Below are positions 12,348 to 25,413 of a DNA stretch of 64,000 nt, piece by piece. Both the position numbers and the translations under genes were made by a program. The stretch lies in the NCBI RefSeq assembly GCF_007655135.1, contig NC_045131.1, positions 12,446,001-12,510,000 on the forward strand, read 5' to 3'. The stretch comes from Punica granatum. Taxonomy: Eukaryota > Streptophyta > Magnoliopsida > Myrtales > Lythraceae. The notes beneath the pieces are model-generated. The model did no database searches, was not told where the DNA came from, and saw only the letters and a list, made by a program, of their open reading frames with translations. Position 1 is the stretch's first letter. Each line of letters begins with the position of its first letter.

Positions 12348-14849
12348 CCTCGGAGGTGCTTCTACTTATTGAAAATTTCCTTAGTTACCTAACAGAAGGC
12401 AAAGGAGAGTCAGGGAACAGGACACGAAATCATCTATTTGATTCATTCTAATCGAACACTCGGCACGATAGATAAGATGATCCTACATCTACATGCTCTA
12501 GCTCAAAAAGTCTTGGATGGAGATAAACTTTCCTGGTAGTATGGAAAACAACAATATTTCATACTTATCGACGTAGTATTCAGTTATGATCACCAACTAA
12601 TACTCGAGACATGAGCACTCGGAAACTGCAGAACCAAGTCTTTTTCATTTTGGAGGCCATGGCATGATCAAATCGATTGTGAACAACAGCACAAGCTGCA
12701 CTTTACCTGAGTTATTGGAAGGCAGAGAGGAGAGAGCTTTTCCTTTATGGGTCTTCAAGTTCGCAGCTTCTTGGAACAAAAATGGCGGTTGTCTTTTTTA
12801 AGATTTTCCTATTACATTATTTTTTTTTTGTTTTTTTTGTTTTTCGGGAGATAAAGCATAGAGGTTGGTTGATGATGAGTGACATGAGTGGACGAAAGTG
12901 CAGTCAGCAGCTGCTAATTTGAGTCTGATTTTCGGTTGGATCCATTCTCCCTCCAAAGTTAAAAATCGTTGAAATATGTTATACTTCCCATCTTGCCCCT
13001 TCAACTTTCAATTCTAATTTGCTAAAAAAGGCCTAAATAAATACATAAAATTAGACTCCTTTTGGAAGAAACAAACAAATCGCGGTGTGATGTTCTCGAA
13101 GTTTTGTGTCCATTGTTGTGTGATGAGGCGGTATAGCGGACCACGGAAAATAGAAAATATCTCATTGATGCGTATTCTTGCACGAGGTAATTAAACATTT
13201 TACTACTATTAATACGTTATAGCACGTAACGTATATAATGATGTATAAGACACTTTGTAATTCTTGAAATCATTTTGTGTTGGGTGGATTCTTGAAATCA
13301 TTTTAAGAAGTGCTTATCGTGAGTGATACTTGAATTATATATATATATATATGTAGGTTATGTAACAAAAAGAAAACACTCAATGGGAAAATATATATTT
13401 TGGGTGTCATAAAAAAAAAGGACCATGTCTATAAAATTTTTGAAGGAATTATCCATGGCACGCAACTCGATGCCAGTTATCGCAAATGCCATCACTTCTT
13501 TGTCCAATTTGATAGTTATTCTTGAAACCAAGCTCAATCTTTGAAGAAAATTGGGGATTAGAATAATAAAAGACTACTATTAGCAATTTTTCCGGTAATT
13601 TTTTATAGGACTTAAAATTTCTTGCTCTGTGGATATTGCAGAGATTTTCATTTGCATGATTTTATTTTGTTTTATTTTATTTTTATTTCTTTTTCAATTG
13701 TAAGAGAGGCATGTAATTCTCACGGAGGATAAAAAAGATAAAAATAACCCTACCGAATATGATAATTCATTGATTACAACTAAATATAAATCTTTTTAAT
13801 TTTGAGTTAAGAGTGAGTGTGAATGTACCTGAATGCCAAAATTCACATAATTTTTTGGTGATACATTGCCCTCCATGAAATTGGGACATCTTGGAGACGG
13901 TAGGGCCCGTCGTTATTCCCATTCCCAACCAAAACAAAATATACTTTGAGGCCAAAGAGTTTGTGACACGTGGCCCATTTTCAGTCACGGATATTGAAAA
14001 TGTGATGATCCACACTGTCCTCCATTTATCATTCACAATTATTTATTTATTTCACCAATTTTTTTTTAATTTTAATAAAAAAATCACTTCTTCATATTCA
14101 AAATGACATTTTTGTGCTCATTGGTAGACATCCCATTTCGTTGACAAAGATACTTTTTTTTTTCTTTTGTTTCGTATTGCTCTAGTATCAATTTTTATTA
14201 GCTTTACAACTAATTACAAAATAAGTATAAGGACAACCTTTTATTCTCGTAAAATTTTTAGACCTCGGTATATATGCAATTATATATATATATTTATTCA
14301 TAATAGAATTACGGTACTTTTTTGAACTTAACATAGATTTTACGAGCAGCAATATTTTTATATATACAATTATATGTTTGATTATGAAAGTAGAAGCAAC
14401 ATATCTAATGATATCATGTAAGATGCAAATAGCCCATGATTTTGGGACTTTAATAAAAGTAAGAGCGACTCATCTGAAAGTTCCATGTATGATGTCTATA
14501 TAAATATATATTTTTTATTTAGGAAAAAGAAAAACCCATTATTTTTTAATATGCATATTCGATATAGTCTGAAAAAATAAAATAAAAACTTCTCTACCTA
14601 TTTCTTGGGTGATATCCCGTTGAAGTGAAAGTACAAAAACATATATCCAACTCACTTTTCTTGCCAATATTGTTGACCTTACAAGAGAAACGAAAAAAGA
14701 TTAATCAAATATGGTTATTATTATATAAACTTTAAGCAAATATGCGGTCGTAAATGATAAAAAAAAAAGTCTTAACTAATTTCTCATGGACGAACTTTAG
14801 TCACGGATGAAGCAAAAATGCCCGAGGAAGAGTCAATATTGAGCCCAGA
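12348..14849. other. Intergenic region between divergent PPDK and SAC3B genes
   Basis: About 2.5 kb of AT-rich DNA with no gene I can recognise. The part nearest 12348 should carry the PPDK promoter and 5' UTR. Several poly-A/T and TA tracts occur, for example near 12820, 13337-13350 and 14281-14291. The only frame of note, 13891-14106, has no recognisable domain. Confidence 0.5.
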
Positions 14850-14947
14850 GGGGCCCATCTTCACTAAAAGGCCTAATCCTACACACTTTGGGCCTATTCT
14901 TCGGCCCATCTAGCTTGCAGGGAAATTGGGCCTCAACTACGGCCCAT
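14850..14947 (+). promoter_or_regulatory. Cluster of five TGGGCC/GGCCCA site II elements (SAC3B promoter)
   Basis: Site II type motifs occur at about 14852, 14889, 14903, 14927 and 14941, in both orientations within 100 bases. Such TCP-factor sites cluster in plant promoters of housekeeping and cell-cycle genes. They lie about 300-400 bases upstream of the SAC3B ATG, so they probably drive this gene. The binding factor is inferred, not shown. Confidence 0.7.
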
Positions 14948-14968
14948 AAAACCACAGAGTGCAGAAAG

Positions 14969-15211
14969 ATGAAGACGCAGCCCAACATTCTTCTTCTACT
15001 GCTTCTTCCTCGCCTTCTTCTTCGTCGTGTCGTCGCCGGAGCTCAAAAACCGACTGGGAACAAATCCCCGGCAGACGGAACAGCCGGAGCCACGGTCAGT
15101 GACAAAAAAGGACAGGTCGATCGCGAAGCAGACGGAGTGAAAGGTCAACTCAGTAAGACCTTATTCCTCCTTCTCCGTCTTCTTCTCGCCAATCTTCATG
15201 CCGATGTTTGA
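14969..15211 (+). other. Upstream open reading frame(s) in the SAC3B leader
   Basis: An ATG at 14969 opens an 80-codon frame ending at 15211, 38 bases before the SAC3B ATG. It starts with MKTQPN and a poly-Leu stretch, so it looks like a signal peptide, but CT-rich leader DNA gives such Leu runs by chance. A second five-codon frame (MPMFE) runs 15198-15215. Whether either lies in the mature leader depends on the unknown transcription start and possible leader introns. Confidence 0.35.
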
Positions 15212-15248
15212 GTAGAGGAGGAGCTCAGAGACGGAAGAACGAGAGGCG

Positions 15249-18200
15249 ATGTCGTACGGCGGGTTTGGGATCCAATCGGGCCCTTCAGTTCCTCCAAGAA
15301 ATGTCAATTTCGGCCAGTTCTCCCGCCCGCCTTCTTCCTCACCATCTCAGCCGCTCCAAACACCTCCGCAAGCTCCTCCATTCCCCCGTCCTGCTCCTCC
15401 CTTCCCTCGCCCTGTTCCCGTTCGATCTCCTCTCAGGTATCCTCTCCCTTCTCCGCTTGCTGCTATCGTGTACTACTGCTATACGCTTGCTTGCTGAGGT
15501 ATCGTCCGCTTGCAATAGAGGACCTGTTCTTGATTTTTGTATCGTAGCTACTGTATTTGCAGTTGAACATATCTTCGTTGGTTTAGTAGTGACATGAGTA
15601 GTTCTGACTGGGAGGGAACTTCATGTCCTCTTGTTAGCTTTCGTGCCAATTAAAGCTGGTTTGGTTATGGAATTTTCTTCTACTCTGGTCATGGTATCGG
15701 TTCTAATGGTTTTCGTGTATGCGTGTACTTTAATGCGATGTCGTGTACTCTTGTATATGAAAAATGGAAGAACCACTTCTATCTCCTTTCTTCGACCCCT
15801 TATTGGTTTTGGGGACTTCTGAACTTGAAGATGAAAATTTGTCCAAGTCAGGGGTCACTGGTCATATCAAGTATTTCTTATGAGCCATGCAACTAAGAGT
15901 AAACGGATGGACTATATCTGTTTATCCGGTATGCACTCACATAATTTGACACTAATGGCAGACCTGAAGGTGTAGACAGAGGGCAGTCCCCACTTTTCTC
16001 TTCTGGAAGCAACTTTTCTGCTTCACGTGTTCCTTTGTCAGCTCCAGTTGCCCAGAGGTAATGATCTGTTAGAAATATAGAGTGCCATTATGTCCAGTTT
16101 CTCCTTGTATGTATTATTGGTACTCTTTCCTTCTGTTTAGCTAGGACTTCACACTGCTAAGTGCTCATCGTTTCATGCTAGGACTCGGGCAATATATCAT
16201 AATCATGCCACAGTTAGAATCTTGATGAAATAGGCCCTTAAAAGAGGGCGTCAATGCCCAGTTTTTCTATAAGGCTATTCTGTACATCAAAACTATGCCT
16301 TTTGTGATCTCGTCATATTTAAATTATTCGACTGCCTTTACAGATTCGCTGAGTGATCTGGCTATTTTCCTTTAATAAGTCAGGACGGAAATCATGTTTA
16401 ATTGTTCGATGGAGTTTAATGCCAAAACATGGAGAGGTTAATCGGGTGATGTGAGAGGTTGATGATGATGTCTTTTGAGAATTGAGTGAATAAGGAAAAA
16501 GGAATTAGAGCTAAATGTTTTCTTTCTTTTGATTGATGATATCATTCACAAATTTTCTTTTGTTCAGTCGTTTCTAAAATTTGTAAAACAGCTCCATTTT
16601 ACTTTTTTAATCACATAGGTACATTGACAGATTTTTATGTTTCTAGGCCAAATGAATTCTTTCCAAAGGCGGTTGAGGGGCAAAAACCTTTTTATAAGGA
16701 TAATATTCCGCAAGTTAATCAAAGGTCTTCTGCTATCACTTCATTGGTTGCTTCGCGTAATTCTGGTACTAGCATCAGTGCAAAGATTGCCAGATCCCCA
16801 GATCAAAGAAGCAATTTGCCTGTACAGACTATGCAAAGAGACACTACCAGGCAAGTTCCCTATAGACATTTTTCTTGAACCAACTTAAAAGCTATTTATG
16901 TGCAGGATATTGGTTCTATGTTTGGTTGTTAATATGCTTATTGCACCACTATTATGATTTGGTTCATGATCTAATGTTTTTGCCCATAAATTCAGCAATT
17001 TTGCTTCACACTCACGGCCTCCGTTATCTTATGAAGACATCTATGAATCTGAGGAACCCTATATATCTCCGATTGAAGCCCAACGGTAGGCTTTCGACTT
17101 TTTAAAATCTCTCTCTATCTGTAGTTGGTTAGGATTAATTTATCACTTGAGTCGAATTATTCTTCTCTTCTTACGCTTATTCGATGCTTGGCCAACAACC
17201 ATTGACATAACAGTACCTCCGGCCCACGACCAGCTCGATCACCCCCTTTGGCTTTGAGGAACAACTATTCACCCCCTGAAATTCCTCATTATGGGGAAGC
17301 TCAACGGTAATAATTTTTTAAAATTTGTCAATAATTTTCTATAAGATTTGTTGTGTTTCACAAGTTTTACTTTCGTAGATGATGATAGTATGACTATAAG
17401 CTTGAAAATCCTCTTTATTTGGACTGAAATCTCACTTTTAATCCATGGTAAAGGTCTTAAAGGTAACATAAAAAATATTTGGGCTTATGTTATCAATTTT
17501 CTTCACTGGAAAATGGCAACAGATGAGCATCTATATTAAATCTAGTTCCTTCTATTTGGAGGCCATTTGTGACAGCCTTGAGTCTGCACATCTAACTTTG
17601 CATCTCAGATGCATATATGTCAAGTGTGGGTATCAAAACCAGATTGACAGGCTGTTTTGACAGTTTCAATGGGAAATCAGCCATGTCTTTGATTCGATTT
17701 GCATTGCAGACCCACATGCACAAGAATTGTTATAATCACATTGGATGGTTCACTATCAGATCTTTGTTGGAGTAGCCTGTTTTTTCATTAAATGGGTAAA
17801 CTGGAAGATTTTATTTTTTTTGCGTTGTTATTGATTTTAATAGTTTTCCTATATGAACAATTTAAGTGGGATTGACTGAACAATACCTGTGAATTTGATT
17901 GGACCAACGAGTCTGGAAGTCCATGCCTCAACTGGTTCTGTTCAGGTTTGGTTCCGATGTCTATCTATAATATCAAGAGTACTCAGACAGTTGCTGTTCA
18001 ATCCTTGTGAAGGGCCGCCACAATTTCCACCACTTGGAGCAGTCAAGCCAAGTCACCAGGCAACTATGCCTATTCCACAGCTCATAAAGACCCATCCCTG
18101 GCCCCAACTTATATCAGGCCTTATGATTCGCAAAGAAGTCCTGTAAATGAGCCCGTGGATGTTGGAGTACCCAGAAATATCAAGTCTCCTCCTTTACCAA

Positions 18201-21200
18201 TGACCATTGACATATCAGCTCAGAACTCGCAGTTCGAAAAGTTTGAACCTAAGAGGTAATTGGTGGGATCTGGAAATATATCCTTCTATCTCTCTAAAGA
18301 AACTCTTCAGTTTAAAGGAAACTTTTATCAACTAGATTAATAATTGGTGGCTCTATCTTCTTGTATGCTGATAATTTTATTAACAAAATAATTGTGTTTG
18401 TCTGTCTGATTCCAGGACTACGCCACCTCCTTCATCATCAATTACCAAGCGAGAAATCCTCTTTAATCGCCCTCAACCTAGTAATCGGCAGACTTCTTCA
18501 TCCCCGAATATGGTCCCTCAGGCTCCAGCGACTAAATCTGATGGCTTTCTTGTTCCTAAAAGAACAAGACCATTATCTCCACCTTCGGCTGATCAAGATT
18601 TTCAAAATCGCCTGAATGCTTCTTCATCTTTCTTGGACAGAACTGCTGAAGCTCCTGCAACTAAATCTAGCAGTTCTCCTATTTCCAAAAGAACCAGGTC
18701 GCCTTCTTTGCTGCCTTCCAACCAAGAGTCACAGCAGCAGTTCCATTCTTCTCATGATGAAATTGAACGGTGAAATCCTGAAACTTTGACACATTGTATA
18801 AATTTTTTATGCATAATATGCGTTTATACTTATGCCAATCAGTTACAGGGAGATGCAGGCGAAGGCTAAGCGACTGGCGCGCTTCAAAGTTGAGTTGATT
18901 GAATCTCCGCAGAGCGGCTCTGAGTTTATTGATTCGAAAGTCGCTTCTATGAGACGTGATACTTCCATGGTGGAGGGGGGCAATCTCTCTGGAAAAGCTT
19001 CTATGGAGTTGTCAGAGGATTACCCATCTAGTGACCCTGTACAGGATTATGACGGCTCGGAACCATCGGGTATCATTATTGGGTTATGCCGAGATATGTG
19101 TCCAGGTATGATAAATTATACCTCCATCTTTATTATCCTGTGCATTCCATGGTAGTTGTAATGAGTCGGATCAGACATTGAACTGGCCAAGCTTGGGGGT
19201 TTCATGTTTTCAGCTAAAGATGAGCAGTCCAACAAGATTTGCAAAAATAAATTGTAAGATATTAATTTTTTAATTAAAAATACCAGTTCAATAATTTCAA
19301 GGAAAGCGAGGCTTCAATGGGTTTATTCGCATTTCAAATTCAAAGTAGGAACCGGCCAGAGCTGAGGTTCTCTGTGTGGACTAGCAAGTCCATTATGGCT
19401 TCTTAAACTATGCTTTCAAAATTTAATGATAGTAATTTTCATGTTTGCAGAGTCGGAAAGGGCAGAACGTGAGCGGAAAGGAGATCTAGACCAGTATGAA
19501 CGCGTGGATGGAGATAGAAATCAAACAGCTGAGTTTCTTGCTGTGAAGAAGGTAAGCTTACTTAATCTCTTATATACTGCTTTAAGTTCAGAAATGGGAT
19601 CTGAGTATGACATGTTTCTCACCCGACTTTCCTGTAGTACAATAGGACAGCAGAGAGGGAGGCAAACTTGATAAGGCCCATGCCGGTCCTACAAAGGACA
19701 ATGGAGTATTTGCTAAGTCTGCTGGATCAACCTTATGATGATCGGTTTCTTGGCATATATAACTTCCTCTGGGATAGGATGAGAGCTGTCCGAATGGACC
19801 TAAGGATGCAGCACATTTTTAACATTGAATCTGTGAAGATGCTTGAACAAATGGTTTGTATTCATTTACGTTTATTTTCCCCATACGTTGTTGAAATGCA
19901 TGACCAGTATTTGTACAGATGCACTTTCAAGTTTCTTCCTAGGTCAATTTCATGTCGGTGGTGTTCAGATAACTGGATTCAGACATATTAATTGTTTGAA
20001 TTATAGAATAACTAAATACATCCTTCAAGATAAGGATATTTTTGTAATATAGGGGGCCACAATCGTAGAAAGATCCTCTGATGCAAATAATTTTAATGAA
20101 AATTTACTTATAGAAAGAAATATTAAAAAATAGCTTGTTCGATGGCTTTATTTGCAGAAACTACCAGCCCAGGTTTCAATTCTTAGTTTGAGTGGTTCAT
20201 TTGGTCCACTTTTTTGAAAACTATCCCGATGGCTAAACAACTGGTGCTGTGGTTGATTTTGTCAGATCAGACTTCACATAATCGCCATGCACGAACTGTG
20301 CGAGTATGAGAAGGGGGAGGGCTTCTCGGAGGGATTCGACGCGCACCTCAACATAGAGCAAATGAACAAAGCATCAGCTGAATTGTTCCAATTGTATGAT
20401 GATCACAGGAGGAAAGGAATAGACGTGCCCACTGAGAAGGAGTTTAGAGGATATTACGCGCTCCTAAAACTGGACAGGCATCCTGGATATAAAGTGAGCT
20501 ATTGCTTATCACCCTTTACTACTGTAAAGGATTCAAAAACATGTCTCCAAAATATTAAGCTATTGCCGTTAGGTTGAACCTGCAGAACTTTCACTTGATC
20601 TTGCGAAGATGACTCCAGAGATAAGGCAATCATCAGAGATCCGGTTTGCCCGTGCTGTAGCAAGGTTTTTGCTCTCCTTTAGCTTACTTTCAGTTACTGT
20701 AGCTTGACTTTGGCTTTGACATGATTACGTAACAGTATTTTTCCTTTTCTTTTCTTTGGTCTCGTCAGGGCATGTAGGACAGGGAACTTTATTAGTTTCT
20801 TCCGGCTTGCAAGAAAAGCAAGTTACCTTCAAGCTTGCCTGATGCATGCGCACTTTGCTAAGGTGTGAGTTTATCTAATGGAACTTTTAGGTTCTAAATT
20901 TTCAATTGCTTTTACGTGTCGTGATCTTTTCTTGGCGATCCTCTGTTGTAGTGTTATTGACGAGATATGCTTTTTCAGATCTTTACTTCTCATTAAACGA
21001 TTTGTTAGCTTAAGCTGCTGGAAAGGTGTGACATCCATGTACAAGAAGCACCTTTAAACCCTGCTTCATCTATAAGCTCGGCTGTAGACATCTACTGTTT
21101 CTCCCAGTACACACAGTAATCAAGAAATTCAAGATTAAACTTCGGGCTCTAGCTTCTTCAAGATGAAGTACTAGGAATGCACACTATATTTCTTGCATAT

Positions 21201-24200
21201 GTTTTAATGCTTCATTTTCCTTTGCCTTCTTTGCACATTGCCCAATTATGAGAAAGTAATGTCCTTACACATTTTGCTGTTTTGATCAGTTACGATCCCA
21301 AGCACTTGCTTCCCTGCACTCTGGTCTACAGAGCAACCAAGGTCTCCCTGTTTCTGTTGTCGCCAGTTGGCTTGCAATGGAGGTATTCTTTTTCTAACCC
21401 AATATTGATATAAATTTTTCTTTGATTCTGTAGAATTCCGCTGATTAGATGTTTCTGCAATTGAACTAGGAAGAAGACATAGAGAATGTTCTAGAGTACC
21501 ATGGGTTTGTCATAAAGGAGTTTAAAGAGCAATACATGGTGAAAGAAGGTCCATTTCTCCACAGTGATAGGGATTATCCTACTAAGTGTTCCAACCTCGT
21601 TCACCTAAAGAAGTCTCCTAGGATAGTGGATGATGTTCTGTCTTACCGATCCATATCCTCACCTTCCAAGAAAGGGACAAAAGCTCAGTTGGATAGAAGC
21701 TTCAGTATACAGAAGAAGACTCACTTACCTGCAGAAAAGAGAAGTCAAATGGAAGAAGATGAAAAATCAGATGATTCCAAAGCTAGGCAATCACCGAAGC
21801 AGAACAATCAAGAGCATTTACCCTTCAAACTTCCTGCAGTAAGTCGAGAAAAGGAAAGCAGCCAGACAGTGGCCTCATCTGCAAATTTATCCTGGAACTT
21901 TCCTATGACTCCTCCCTCGCCCAAAGTTCCGCCAATTAATTTTGGGGAAACATTCAAGTTCGGTGATAATTCGAGAAATTCTTTGAATTTCCCAATGACT
22001 CCGAGCTCGCCTAAAGCACCTTCATTTAATATAGTGGATAACTTTAGTAATAATTCAAGGAGTTCTCTTGATACGAGTATTCCTTCTGCAATGGAAGTGA
22101 CGCTGCCGCCAGTTGTTCCAGCAATGTTCCCACAAGACATGTCCCTTGGGGTTTCCAACGGTGCTTTTGAAAATTCCTTGGTTAGGAGTGAAGCCATAAG
22201 CGGCTTGGAAAATGAAGAACCTCTGAATGAATATCCTCAAGAGTTTGAAGATGACCTAGACATATGTCAAAAAAATGCAGCAGAAGAAGTTTTGGTTGAG
22301 GATGAAGACAAAGAAGTGGCTGAAGCAAAACTGAAGCTGATTCTGAGGTTCTTGTGCTCTTGTCATCTCTTTTTGAGATTGAGGCAATTCTCTCGTCCTC
22401 TTCATAACTTTCCTGCATCTTCATTCCATTTGCAGGTCGTGGAAGCGGCGGTCTTCCAAGAGGAGGGAGTTGCGCGAGCAGCGGCAATTAGTGGGAGCTG
22501 ATGCATTGAATACGTTGACATTAGGGCCGCCTATCCAAAGGAAGAAAGATGTAAGTTTCAATTCCCTCATCATTATTAGCAGCAACTTATGTCATCAAGT
22601 CACAGTTCTTTGAATTCTTAGCCTATTGTTATGGTCCTCTTTGCTTGCTTCTGGGCATTGCAGAATATCATGTATAGTTTTGAGGAAATGGTCAGATCAA
22701 ATTGGTTTTTGCCCACGGTTGATTTCTCTTTAATGTGGTTTCCGCCAAGCTTGTCCCCCGTTATATCGTTTGCTAAAAGGAAAAAGAAATCATTAGTGAT
22801 TTTACTTGTCAAAAGAAAAGGGGGGGAAATTGAGTATTTTTTGGTGTTTTTAATGTGGTTACTGATGATATTGTTGTTTTTCACTGGAAAGGAGGCTTTA
22901 TTCTGATGGCATCTGACTCTTTTCCTATCAATTCATTTTTACGAGCTTCTTATTGCTTGTTTCCTCATGCAGCATGGGGGCAGCTTTGGCATTTTTGATA
23001 TTGACCGCATAACAAGGGCGAGATACGGAAAGCATGAGCAATCATGGTCAAGGCTGAACGTTGCCGATGTGGCAGCATGCACACTCACAGATAGAAACCC
23101 AGAAGCTAAATGCCTCTGCTGGAAAATCATTTTATGCTCCCCAATGGATGGTTCAGATAGTGAGATGCGCAATCAGACTTGCCAAGGCACCCACTTAACA
23201 GCATTGGATTGGCTGCTTGCAAAGTTGATGCCGGGCAAAGACGAGGAGGATGATGAACTAGTCCACTCTAATCCTGGTCTTTCAATATGGAGGAAATGGG
23301 TAGCGCCCCAATCTAGGTCTGACTTAACCTGCTGTCTGTCTGTAGTTAAGGACATAACTTACAGTGACAATCTGAATGAATCTGTCCTTGGAGCATGTGC
23401 TGTTCTTTTTCTTGTGTGTGCGGGGATCAGTTTGGAACATCAAAAGATCAGACTTCGGAACCTTTTGAACTCATTGCCCCCAGGTTCCCAATTGCCTCTT
23501 CTGATACTATCAGACTCATTCACCAAAGAGGCTCCTTCAGCTATTATTAGCAACTTAGGCCTCCATGAAGTTGACCCATCAAGGGTAGGCAGTTGCACAG
23601 TGGTCTTCCTAAATGAAGATGAACAGACGAACCACTTGGATGGGTTTTACAGTGACCGGCGGCTTAGGGAAGGGCTGCAATGGCTCGCAGGGAAATCGCC
23701 TCCTCAACCTGTTCTTCTCAGGGTGCAAATGCGCGGTCTCGTTCAAAGCCATCTGAGTTCGTCACTAGAAATTCTTGGGAGAACTGGTGCTGCAGTGGAA
23801 GTAAACCGGTATGTATCTGCCTTCAATGAAGCTGTGGATCAATCATTCAGTAAAGTTATAAGTGCTGCAAATTTGAACGCTTCGGGTTGGCCTTGCCCCG
23901 AGATTGTTCTGCTGAATGAGTTTTGTGATGAGCGGAGATTTGCTGAGCAGTATTTACCCACCATAAAGTGGAGCTCAGACTCGAAGATCAATCCTCTTTT
24001 GTCTGCCCTTAGAGACTGTAAGCTTCCCAACTTCGACGATGACATTTCGTGGTTGAATAGAGGTTGTTATATAGGCGGGGACATTGAGATGCGGAGATTG
24101 CTACTTGAAGACTTCTTGATTAGATACCTCACAGAGTCGACGAATATAATGGGAAACCCACTTGCAAGAAGCGAGGCTTCTTTAATGGTGCAAAGGAATG

Positions 24201-24757
24201 TCCGACTTGAGCTCAGAGACTCTGCCTACTTTATCATTCCCATGTGGGAGCCAATATTCCGGAGGATATTCAATTGGCGGTTGATGAGTTTGTCGCGAGA
24301 GGACCTCTCCACATGTTATATCCTCGAGCAAGATGCTGTACCGCTTCAAACTTCGCATGTTTCTGAACCGATAAATGAAGAAGGCATGCTTCTGGATCAT
24401 AGTTTCGAATATCCATCTCTAGACGAAATGCTTCAAGTTGGTCGCTCTCTTAGTCCTTTGGTGGAACCTGATGCACAGCCCAAGATTTCGGAACCTATCA
24501 ACGGGTCCATGTCTAATGGTGGAGTCCACCACAGGGAAGATCATACTGAGAGAGATGGAGATCAACTGAACAGAGAAATGGCTTCAAGAGGTGATACTGC
24601 TGATTATACGATTAGTAATGCATCGAGAAGTAGAGGTAGCATCGGGTTTGATTCGACTGAGGTGAGCGAGCAAACAGAAAATTTGAGCAGGTTACTGCAG
24701 CAATGTAACATAGTGCAGAATGTGATAGATGAGAAGTTGTCTCTTTATTTCTGTTAG
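15249..24757 (+). CDS. SAC3B: SAC3/GANP-family mRNA export factor, SAC3B type
   Basis: Seventeen exons join in frame to 1708 aa: 15249-15436, 15962-16057, 16647-16850, 16996-17085, 17214-17306, 18013-18255, 18416-18769, 18849-19105, 19451-19551, 19638-19853, 20266-20493, 20573-20664, 20769-20862, 21290-21382, 21470-22347, 22436-22550, 22973-24757. SAC3 is the scaffold of TREX-2 (with THP1, DSS1, centrin, ENY2), which couples transcription to mRNA export at nuclear pores. Residues 1-480 are low-complexity (Ser/Pro/Gln) with repeated KRTR segments. The SAC3/GANP helical domain spans about 495-800: GLCRDMCPESERAERERKGD, MHELCEYEKGEGFSEGFDAH, FISFFRLARKASYLQACLM. Exon 15 has acidic and Ser-rich sequence, followed by ILRSWKRRSSKRRELREQRQ. 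The large last exon matches the GANP-like C-terminus (GGSFGIFDIDRITRARYG). Intron 3 has a GC donor. The first six exons are weakly conserved, so their borders are less sure. An alternative start exon cannot be excluded. Confidence 0.9.
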
Positions 24758-25413
24758 TAGAGCTGATTTGATTGCTGTGGTGGAAGAATTTTTCTCTGTT
24801 TTTTTTTCCACAGTACATATAATGATACTTCCACCTTATGCGGCTCGAGTTATATATGTGCATACTCGCACGCAGTCTTTGTGCAGTGCGATCTCCTTGT
24901 TTGATGAGTTGTGGAGATTTTTTTTAGCAACCTAATGACATTCCTTTTTTTGTGCTCAAGCATCTGACTTCCTGTTTAACGTTGCCATTATGTTTTTGTG
25001 TTCATCTATTTTTCTGTTACATCTTGAGTCGATATATAGGGGTAAAAGATATCAAGATAGAAAACATAATCGATGCCATTGAATTTTCTGGATAACATCA
25101 CTAAAGGGCGAATCGACATTCTTTTACCAGTACTGACCGAATTCAGCATAAATGAATACACATTGATCTATTAGTGGAATGACACAATCTCACAAAGCCC
25201 CTCCCCCATCCCGAAACTAACCAAATGGGAGTTCCTACTCTCCTCTCCTGATCTACTCCTGCCCTTTACAGTTACAGAAATTGCAAGGCCATAGAAGAGC
25301 AATGAGTCCTCCGACTCGTAGTGTTGGCAAAGAATGTAGTCATCGGAGGATGAAATAGCAGCCTTACCAAAAGTAACCAATCGGAATTCTCTCGGACCCC
25401 AATCGAACGGCTC
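24758..25413. other. Convergent 3' intergenic region between SAC3B and PP2C
   Basis: About 650 bases between two convergent genes, carrying both 3' UTRs. T-rich sequence at 24790-24960 follows the SAC3B stop. The PP2C 3' UTR lies toward 25100-25400. A frame at 25272-25796 (-) overlaps PP2C exon 3 and is not an independent gene. Confidence 0.5.

Noticed and set aside
14888..15211. 107-codon frame as an independent secreted-protein gene
   Set aside because: The Leu-rich start comes from CT-rich leader DNA and the upstream ATG at 14888 lies inside the site II promoter cluster. Kept only as possible uORF material.
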